Assembly: GCA_002507425.1 (NCBI GenBank)
Contig: DAZU01000032.1
Coordinates: 1 to 12,437 of the forward strand
Reading direction: 5' to 3'
Length of the DNA: 12,437 bases
Origin: Euryarchaeota archaeon UBA53
GTDB taxonomy: Archaea > Thermoplasmatota > Poseidoniia > Poseidoniales > Poseidoniaceae
In this document: positions 1 to 5,099 of the stretch, one piece after another
Layout of the letters: each line of letters begins with the position of its first letter
Numbering within the stretch: position 1 is the stretch's first letter
Position numbers and translations under genes: made by a program
Notes under the pieces: model-generated
Told to the model about the DNA's origin: nothing
Seen by the model: only the letters and a program-made list of their open reading frames with translations
Databases searched by the model: none

Positions 1-190
1 ACCATCAAGGACATGATGATCATGACGACCATGATGAGCACGATGAAGACATCCTTGGATATGCCATCATACACGTTGAAGCCGAAGGCGAATACGGATT
101 CGCTCACTCTGACGAACTTTCTGTATTCCTAATGCCACATGGTGGACATGACGGACACGATGACCACGATGACCATCAAGGACATGATGA
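1..190 (+). repeat. In-frame direct repeat within the ZnuA His-rich region
   Basis: An identical 19-base copy occurs at 1-19 and at 172-190, 171 bases (57 codons) apart, so the reading frame is kept. Both copies encode HQGHDD and are followed by similar His/Asp codons (a further shared 13 bases at 21-33 and 201-213). The tract between and after them is itself made of degenerate CAY-GAY-GAY triplets. This is seen directly. It suggests growth of the metal-binding tract by slippage or unequal exchange, which is inference. Confidence 0.7.
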
Positions 191-803
191 CCACGATGAC
201 CATGACGACCATGGTGATGAAGATGGACACGATGACCACGGAGATGAAGATGCACATGATGAGGATGAAGAGGACCTAGGTTCTTACGACCCACACAGCT
301 GGTTGGACCCTGTTGCGGTTAAGACTCAGACCAACTTAGTCTTGGGACACCTGATCACAGCATTCCCTGCTGGTGAGGAAACATTCAGAGCAAACGCTGA
401 AGCTTTCCTAGCAGAACTAGATGAAATTGACGCAGGATTCCAAGCCGCATTGACTGATGATGTCTGCCCGGATAAGACTGTTGTTGCTAACCACAACGCA
501 TACTCTTACATGGCACAGAGATACGACCTACAGTTCCTAACCGTCCACGGATTAGATCCTGAAGGAGAACCATCTCCAGAAGATGTTGCTGCAGTTGTAG
601 ACCATATCAACGAAGAAGGCCTAACAGTTCTCTTTGTAGAAGAATACACAGACCAAGACTCCGTTCAGAGTATAGTTGACCAAACTGGTGTTGAAATTAA
701 AATCCTCTACACCATGGAAATGGCCCCAACTGACTCCAATGACGATTACTTGTCATTGATGAACAAAAATCTGGTAAACCTAGTTTCCGGCCTTGGATGC
801 TAA
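1..803 (+). CDS. znuA: Zinc ABC transporter substrate-binding protein ZnuA, 5'-truncated
   Basis: This is the extracytoplasmic metal-capture protein of a ZnuABC importer (cluster 9 / TroA-like fold). The reading frame is open from base 3 to TAA at 801-803, giving 266 visible residues; the N-terminus, signal sequence and first metal ligand lie outside the window. The ATG at 132 is internal, not a start. The visible part has a short His/Asp-rich tract (codons 1-16), about 28 ordinary residues, then a long H/D/G/E tract (to about base 281) with 12 His in triplets such as HDD. The C-terminal lobe follows. It has HSWLDP (His at 294-296, the usual second zinc ligand) and NHNAYSY (His at 492-494, the usual third). 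Two Cys, in DVCPD and at the last residue, could form the disulfide known in ZnuA. znuC and znuB follow downstream, which supports zinc over manganese. The His-rich loop is the family's presumed zinc-gathering element. Confidence 0.93.
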   Translation, partial: HQGHDDHDDHDEHDEDILGYAIIHVEAEGEYGFAHSDELSVFLMPHGGHDGHDDHDDHQGHDDHDDHDDHGDEDGHDDHGDEDAHDEDEEDLGSYDPHSWLDPVAVKTQTNLVLGHLITAFPAGEETFRANAEAFLAELDEIDAGFQAALTDDVCPDKTVVANHNAYSYMAQRYDLQFLTVHGLDPEGEPSPEDVAAVVDHINEEGLTVLFVEEYTDQDSVQSIVDQTGVEIKILYTMEMAPTDSNDDYLSLMNKNLVNLVSGLGC

Positions 804-813
804 TGGTGAATTG

Positions 814-850
814 TTCATCTGCTGTCTATCTATGATGGGCAGCAGGTGGA
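814..850 (+). promoter_or_regulatory. Imperfect 14-bp inverted repeat between znuA and znuC
   Basis: The arms at 814-827 and 837-850 pair over 14 positions, with some G-T pairs in the RNA, around a 9-base loop. The strongest core is CTGCTG (819-824) against CAGCAG (840-845). It starts 10 bases after the znuA stop and lies about 84 bases before the likely znuC start. No run of T follows, so it is a poor intrinsic terminator. It could be an mRNA-stabilising or processing hairpin that sets znuA above znuCB, or an operator for a metal regulator. Nothing in the sequence decides between these. Confidence 0.45.
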
Positions 851-933
851 CATTCTAGCCAATCCAAACCGCATACGGCCTTGTGATATTGTGCAAGAAG
901 TTTTTGTGTGACTATCTGATGGGCGTTGTTAAA

Positions 934-1719
934 ATGGATCCAATCCACCTCAAACTTGCTGATGACGTTTTGGATGTCAGGGACCTCGTTGTTCTTAGAT
1001 CCGGGAAGGTAATACTAAAGGACATAAATCTAAGAATTCAACGAGGAGAGTTTGTAGGTATAGTGGGCCCAAACGGTAGTGGGAAATCTACACTACTACT
1101 CTCCATTTTGGGAATTTTGAAAAATAAATCCGGCAAAATAAAACTTTATGGGAAATCTCCTAGATCTAGAAAGCTCATTGGGAAAGTTGGATGGGTTTCG
1201 CAAGCAGCATCTAATCTACCGAGTGATATCAGAATCACTGTTAGAGAATTAGTGCAATTAGGAACTGTTAATCTACGGACTATGCTAATGTTCCCAACAT
1301 TTACTATGAAATCTAAAGTTGATAGAGCAATTGAGATGGTTGGATTAGTTGACGAGCAAAATACTGACGTCTCTAAATTATCTGGCGGACAGAGACAGAG
1401 AGCAGTTATCGCTAGAGCCCTAGCCTCAGATGCCGAATTTATCCTGTTAGACGAACCATTGGTAGGAATAGACAGAGAATCAAGGAATAATTTACTTAAA
1501 CTTCTAGACAATTTATGCCATGAGGAAAATAAAACAATTTTGATGGTTTCCCATGACTTAACAGCAATGAAACAGACCGCTCATAGAATGATCTTCCTAG
1601 AAGGAGACATTAAATTTGATGGAGAGACATGTTGTTTCCCTGATTTTGAAACGCTAGCCAAATTGCGCGGAATTAAGCCTGTTCATGATACAAGCACCAA
1701 TACCGTGGAGGAAGAATAA
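934..1719 (+). CDS. znuC: Zinc ABC transporter ATP-binding protein ZnuC
   Basis: This is the cytoplasmic ATPase that drives zinc import through ZnuB. From the ATG at 934 it has 261 residues, the usual family length. In order it shows Walker A GPNGSGKST (residues 45-53), a Q-loop Gln at 90, the ABC signature LSGGQRQR (149-156), Walker B FILLDEP (169-175), a D-loop at about 178-180 and the switch His in SHD (207). All catalytic elements are intact. The frame also opens at GTG 883 and ATG 919. I prefer 934 because homologous sequence begins just after it and the upstream residues look unconserved; none of the three has a clear Shine-Dalgarno site, so the start is uncertain. The stop overlaps the znuB start by one base. 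The family also includes manganese/iron importers; zinc is inferred from the neighbouring His-rich ZnuA. Confidence 0.93.
   Translation: MDPIHLKLADDVLDVRDLVVLRSGKVILKDINLRIQRGEFVGIVGPNGSGKSTLLLSILGILKNKSGKIKLYGKSPRSRKLIGKVGWVSQAASNLPSDIRITVRELVQLGTVNLRTMLMFPTFTMKSKVDRAIEMVGLVDEQNTDVSKLSGGQRQRAVIARALASDAEFILLDEPLVGIDRESRNNLLKLLDNLCHEENKTILMVSHDLTAMKQTAHRMIFLEGDIKFDGETCCFPDFETLAKLRGIKPVHDTSTNTVEEE
1707..1711 (+). promoter_or_regulatory. Shine-Dalgarno site for znuB
   Basis: GGAGG lies inside the last codons of znuC, 7 bases before the znuB ATG at 1719. It is the clearest ribosome-binding site in the window. With the one-base TAATG overlap it indicates translational coupling of znuC and znuB. 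Confidence 0.75.
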
Positions 1720-2822
1720 TGGAAATTGGTGTCTATATATTCGAAGCGGTTAAGCCATGGCTGGAAGAATTACATGGTCAAACGTGGAGAGAACTTCTTA
1801 CTTCAGGCCAAGCGATTAGCCTCCTGCTTGTATTTTTGGTCGCAGGATTATATTATGGTCGAAATTATATCGATTCAAAGCCCCGATGGGTAGTCGCAAC
1901 TTTTCTGATATTTTTGATTCTATTTGGACCCTTAAACACTGCATTATGGGGTCAATGGTTGGATTCACCAGTTATTCCTGGAGAAACATTCCCTTACTTT
2001 TTCAAAATGGAAATGTTCCAAAGGGCATTTGTTGCAGCAATTATGGTAACAATAGTTGCTGGATTCCTAGGAGTATTTTTACTAATTCAAAATCTCGCTT
2101 TAATCGGTGATGGGCTGGCCCACGTTTCATTCGGAGGTGTAGTCGTCGGCGTGGTATATGGGGCAACTCAACCATTGGATTACGCTCTAGTGTTCAGTAT
2201 TATCTCTGCAATTTTAATTTACGAACTCCAGTCGAGAGGAATACTTACTGGTGATGCAGCAATAGCTATTTTCCTTACGGGAACGCTTGCTCTTGGTTTG
2301 GTAATCCTAAGAGTCAAAGGAGGGGGATTGACAACAGATATCGAAGGATACCTATTTGGGAACATGTTACTGATAGATGAGGAAAATCTTAACAGAATTG
2401 CAATCATATGTGTAATCGCATTATTTGCTCTTTCTGTAATGCGATCAGCGATACTAGCATGTGCAATTGACCCTACTGCTGCTAGAATTCAAGGGCTTCC
2501 TGTGAGAGCCATAGGACTGATATTTGCAGTATTAACTGCAGCAGTTGTCGTAAGTATGGTACAAGTGGTGGGTGCGCTACTTGTAACTGCGTTGCTAGTA
2601 ACTCCTGCTGCAACTGCTCAGCAATTAGGAAATAGTTTCCGCTCCTGCTTAATTTGGGCACAATTTTTTGGCCTCACATCAGTTATAGGAGGAATATATC
2701 TCTCTTCTGAATATAATTCAGGGAGTGGTTCGATGATTGCACTTTTCGCCGCAGTTGTATTTGGCGTCGTAGTAATAGGAAAATCTGCGATCAAATTACT
2801 TATACGAACAAATGAAAATTAG
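1719..2822 (+). CDS. znuB: Zinc ABC transporter permease ZnuB, N-terminally extended
   Basis: This is the membrane channel subunit (ABC-3 family) of the zinc importer. The family core begins near residue 94 (FFKMEMFQRAF) and runs to the end through about eight hydrophobic segments. It contains the typical stretch ALIGDGLAHVSFGGV (about 131-145) and the later LVTALLVTPAATAQ, features of ZnuB/TroC-like permeases. At 367 residues it is about 90 longer than the usual 260-290. The extra N-terminus has an amphipathic start and two probable membrane helices (about 31-47 and 57-77) with no motif I recognise. The ATG at 1719 is well supported by GGAGG at 1707-1711. The gene ends in TAG at 2820-2822 and overlaps the 3' end of the opposing thiolase by four bases. 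Confidence 0.92.
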   Translation: MEIGVYIFEAVKPWLEELHGQTWRELLTSGQAISLLLVFLVAGLYYGRNYIDSKPRWVVATFLIFLILFGPLNTALWGQWLDSPVIPGETFPYFFKMEMFQRAFVAAIMVTIVAGFLGVFLLIQNLALIGDGLAHVSFGGVVVGVVYGATQPLDYALVFSIISAILIYELQSRGILTGDAAIAIFLTGTLALGLVILRVKGGGLTTDIEGYLFGNMLLIDEENLNRIAIICVIALFALSVMRSAILACAIDPTAARIQGLPVRAIGLIFAVLTAAVVVSMVQVVGALLVTALLVTPAATAQQLGNSFRSCLIWAQFFGLTSVIGGIYLSSEYNSGSGSMIALFAAVVFGVVVIGKSAIKLLIRTNEN

Positions 2823-3967
2823 TTGTTCATAGAAACCCTAAGAGCAACTGCGTTACCCCCACCTAAGCATAGAGTGACAATACCACTCTGCGCATTGTTT
2901 TTTCTCATTACCCCAAGCATTGTGATAAGACATCTAGTTCCACTGCTGCCCAAAGGATGCCCCAATGAAACAGCACCTCCATGAACGTTGAATCTTTCTT
3001 CTGGTATTCCAACCTCCTTTGCTACTGCGCAAGAAGCGCTCGCAAAGGCCTCATTATGCTCATAAATATCGATATCCAAAACCCCAAGTTTGGCTCTTTC
3101 CAATAACTGTTTTATGGCCGGAATTGGAGCATACATTACTCGCTCAGGTTCAACACCAGCGCTACAATAATCCTCTATGATAGCAATAATTTCCCAGCCC
3201 TGGATTCTCGCAAATTCTTCATCAGCAACAAGGACAGCTGAAGCACCATCGTTTAATGTAGAAGAATTTCCTGCTGTTATAGTCCCCCCCTCTTGGAAAA
3301 CAGGCTTTAATTCTGATAATTTTTCAAAAGAGGTGTTAGGTCTTACTCCTTCATCAAATTTTAATTCAGGCATTTCAAATCTTTCCCAATCAAACCAGCC
3401 ATTTTCTTCAGCCATGTTGGCCCTAAGTTGTGATCGGGCTGCAAATGAATCCATCATTTCTCTAGTGATGGAGCATTCCTCTGCAATAATCTCTCCAGTA
3501 TTTCCCATATGGACATCGTTGTAAACGTCCCATAAGCCATCATGGACCATTGATGAAACCATTTCTTTTTCATCACCTTTCCTTTTCTCAAATTTTGGAG
3601 CATTTGTCATACTCTCCATTCCACCAGCAATAATGGCTTTGTGCTCGCCTGCCTTGATGCTATTCGCAGCCATCATTACTGCTTTGAGAGACGACCCGCA
3701 AACCTTGTTGATTGTCGTTGCCGAAATTGAATATGGAAGACCCGCACCAATAGCAACCTGTCTTGCAGGTGCCTGACCTGTTCCAGTCTGCAATACTTGA
3801 CCGAATAATATCTCATCAATTATTTTACTAGATGGGTCGATTGAACAGCGCTTAAGAAGTTCACTTACCGCCCTAATTCCCAACTCAACTGCTGAGATTT
3901 CAGACAAACTACCTCGATACTTACCTATCGGCGTTCTTGCAACTCCGCAAATTGCGACCCTCGCCAT
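2819..3967 (-). CDS. Thiolase family acetyl-CoA C-acetyltransferase
   Basis: Thiolases condense two acetyl-CoA to acetoacetyl-CoA or carry out the reverse cleavage of 3-ketoacyl-CoA. From the ATG at 3967 the protein has 382 residues, near the family norm of about 390. The active site is complete: nucleophilic Cys90 in INKVCGSS, NEAF in the EHNEAFAS segment, His337 in GHPLGSSG, and Cys367 in CLGGGNAVAL. A TTG/ATG-type start seven codons upstream (3988) is possible, but MARVAICGVARTPIG is where homology begins. It has the Cys-His-Cys site of the classical bacterial/mitochondrial type; archaeal mevalonate-pathway thiolases usually sit next to HMG-CoA synthase and a DUF35 protein, which are absent here. 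No other lipid or CoA gene lies nearby, so synthesis (PhaA/AtoB-like) versus fatty-acid degradation (FadA-like) cannot be settled from context. Confidence 0.93.
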   Translation of the reverse strand: MARVAICGVARTPIGKYRGSLSEISAVELGIRAVSELLKRCSIDPSSKIIDEILFGQVLQTGTGQAPARQVAIGAGLPYSISATTINKVCGSSLKAVMMAANSIKAGEHKAIIAGGMESMTNAPKFEKRKGDEKEMVSSMVHDGLWDVYNDVHMGNTGEIIAEECSITREMMDSFAARSQLRANMAEENGWFDWERFEMPELKFDEGVRPNTSFEKLSELKPVFQEGGTITAGNSSTLNDGASAVLVADEEFARIQGWEIIAIIEDYCSAGVEPERVMYAPIPAIKQLLERAKLGVLDIDIYEHNEAFASASCAVAKEVGIPEERFNVHGGAVSLGHPLGSSGTRCLITMLGVMRKNNAQSGIVTLCLGGGNAVALRVSMNN

Positions 3968-4044
3968 AGCACTGCTAATGCGACACAATTCTTCAACCTG
4001 CTCGTGAACAGAAGTATTCTTGAGTAGTGGTTACTCGCCAACAC
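3968..4044. promoter_or_regulatory. Divergent promoter region, thiolase / RNase PH
   Basis: These 77 bases separate the two divergent starts and must hold both promoters. I see no clear TATA box, Shine-Dalgarno site or strong palindrome on either strand, so only the arrangement supports the call. The lack of Shine-Dalgarno sites fits short or leaderless 5' ends. Confidence 0.4.
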
Positions 4045-4869
4045 ATGGCCAAGTTCAAGACGGATATTACGACAAGTCGAAATAATGACGATATAAGAGA
4101 AATTGAAGTTGAAATTGATTTCACTCCAAACGCACTTGCAAGTGTTCTTTACAGGCAAGGAGGAACACACATTCTTTGTTGTGTCACCAAAGAAGCTCGA
4201 TTACCAGGATGGTTTCCAAGAGACGCAACTAAAGGGTGGGTTCACGCAGAGTACTCACTACTACCCGGTTCAACAGATTCAAGATTCAGACGGGAAAGAA
4301 GAGGAGCAAAGGGCAGAACCCAAGAAATTGAGAGATTAATCGCTAGATCTTTACGTGGCTCAATCAATCTCGAAGAGTTAGGACCCGTTGCGTTGACGGT
4401 AGATTGTGACGTTTTGAATGCTGATGGAGGCACTAGATGTGCATCGATAACTGCCGCCAATATCGCTTTGAGACTTGCTGTGAGGAGATTAATCGCAAGT
4501 GGCGACTGTCTCCCCATCGATTTACGCCCAACCAAAGAAGACAGAGATGGTGGCTGGAATCCACCAAAACTATCTGATATGGAGGCAAAAAACCATGAAA
4601 ATAAAGTCATTCCTCACGACCTTTCAGCAATATCAGTAGGATTAGTCGGTGGAGAGGTGTATCTAGATTTGGATTATGTGTTAGATTCAAATGCAGATGT
4701 AGACATGAATGTTGTGGGCACATCGGATGGAAATTTTGTTGAGATTCAAGGGACAGGTGAGGAATCAACTTTCACTTATGATGAACTTCAGTCACTAATT
4801 GCTATGGCCAGAAATGGACTGAAACAACTTGCAGAAATGCAGGAAGTGGTTTTGAACGGTATTGTATGA
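4045..4869 (+). CDS. rph: Ribonuclease PH, bacterial type, with a central insertion
   Basis: RNase PH removes nucleotides 3' of the CCA end of tRNA precursors by phosphorolysis. From the ATG at 4045 it has 274 residues; a GTG six codons upstream (4027) adds nothing conserved. It aligns by eye along its full length with E. coli RNase PH: GWVHAEYSLLPGST (64-77), KGRTQEIERLIARSLR (89-104), DCDVLNADGGTR (120-131), SAISVGLV (194-201) and DLDYVLDS with ADVDMNV (208-223). Phosphate-site Arg91 and Arg131 and the Asp pair 208/214 match E. coli R86, R126, D178 and D184. The Thr after the second Arg is Cys here. Between Arg131 and Asp208 there are about 25 more residues than in E. coli, placed around 158-190 and rich in charged and Pro/Gly residues. 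It matches RNase PH better than the archaeal exosome subunit Rrp41. It sits 46 bases before tRNA-Phe. Confidence 0.9.
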   Translation: MAKFKTDITTSRNNDDIREIEVEIDFTPNALASVLYRQGGTHILCCVTKEARLPGWFPRDATKGWVHAEYSLLPGSTDSRFRRERRGAKGRTQEIERLIARSLRGSINLEELGPVALTVDCDVLNADGGTRCASITAANIALRLAVRRLIASGDCLPIDLRPTKEDRDGGWNPPKLSDMEAKNHENKVIPHDLSAISVGLVGGEVYLDLDYVLDSNADVDMNVVGTSDGNFVEIQGTGEESTFTYDELQSLIAMARNGLKQLAEMQEVVLNGIV

Positions 4870-4882
4870 CTATCCGCAAGGC

Positions 4883-4891
4883 TTGAAATAC
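4883..4891 (+). promoter_or_regulatory. Possible TATA-like box for tRNA-Phe
   Basis: TTGAAATAC lies about 25-33 bases before the first tRNA base, the spacing expected for an archaeal TATA box with a very short 5' leader. The match to a TATA consensus is only partial, so this is a weak call based mainly on position. Confidence 0.3.
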
Positions 4892-4915
4892 AGATAATGT
4901 TGGATAGATTACCCC

Positions 4916-4991
4916 GGGTCAGTAGCTTAGTTGGGAGAGCGCGGCACTGAAGATGCCGAGGTCGCTGGTTCAAGTCCGGCCTGACCCACCA
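4916..4991 (+). tRNA. tRNA-Phe (anticodon GAA), CCA end encoded
   Basis: It folds into a full 76-base cloverleaf. The acceptor stem GGGTCAG/CTGACCC (4916-4922 with 4981-4987) is perfect; bases 8-9 are TA; the D stem is GCTT/GAGC with one G-T pair. The anticodon stem CGGCA/TGCCG encloses the loop CTGAAGA, giving anticodon GAA. The variable loop is AGGTC, the T arm is GCTGG-TTCAAGT-CCGGC, the discriminator base is A, and CCA is encoded at 4989-4991. There is no intron at the usual position 37/38. The gene lies just after rph, whose product acts on tRNA 3' ends. Confidence 0.96.
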
Positions 4992-5009
4992 GTTGATTGA
5001 GTTTAGAAA

Positions 5010-5020
5010 TTTTCATTTTT
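5010..5020 (+). terminator. T-rich terminator after tRNA-Phe
   Basis: An 11-base stretch with ten T and one C begins 19 bases after the tRNA CCA. Archaeal RNA polymerase terminates on T-rich tracts without needing a hairpin, so this is a fitting end point for the tRNA transcript. No hairpin precedes it. Confidence 0.45.
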
Positions 5021-5080
5021 ATCAAAAGCGACAGGTTTTAGATAAAAACATACATGATTTTGCATAGTCTTCATTTGCTC

Positions 5081-5097
5081 TCGCCCCGTAGGGGCGA
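5081..5097 (+). promoter_or_regulatory. Perfect 7-bp GC-rich hairpin just before the start codon at 5100
   Basis: TCGCCCC (5081-5087) and GGGGCGA (5091-5097) are exact inverted repeats around a three-base GTA loop. The stem ends two bases before the ATG at 5100, where a ribosome-binding site would normally sit, and there is no Shine-Dalgarno site. As RNA it would form a stable hairpin beside the start codon; as DNA it could be a protein-binding palindrome. No T run follows it, so it is not an intrinsic terminator. Confidence 0.6.
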
Positions 5098-5099
5098 TT

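Noticed and set aside
67..294. Minus-strand His-rich frame opposite the znuA His tract
   Set aside because: The repeated CAY/GAY codons of znuA read as His-rich on the other strand too. It is a mirror of the repeat, with no domain or start signal.
883..933. GTG 883 or ATG 919 as the znuC start
   Set aside because: Both are in frame but add residues that do not look conserved and have no ribosome-binding site. They remain possible.
1146..1511. Minus-strand frame of 121 codons
   Set aside because: It lies opposite the Q-loop, signature and Walker B parts of znuC and has no independent support.
4242..4610. Minus-strand frame of 122 codons
   Set aside because: It mirrors the conserved core of RNase PH on the plus strand.
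5081..5097. Hairpin as an intrinsic terminator for the tRNA transcript
   Set aside because: It has no T run after it and lies about 90 bases beyond the tRNA, past a T-rich stretch that is a better candidate.
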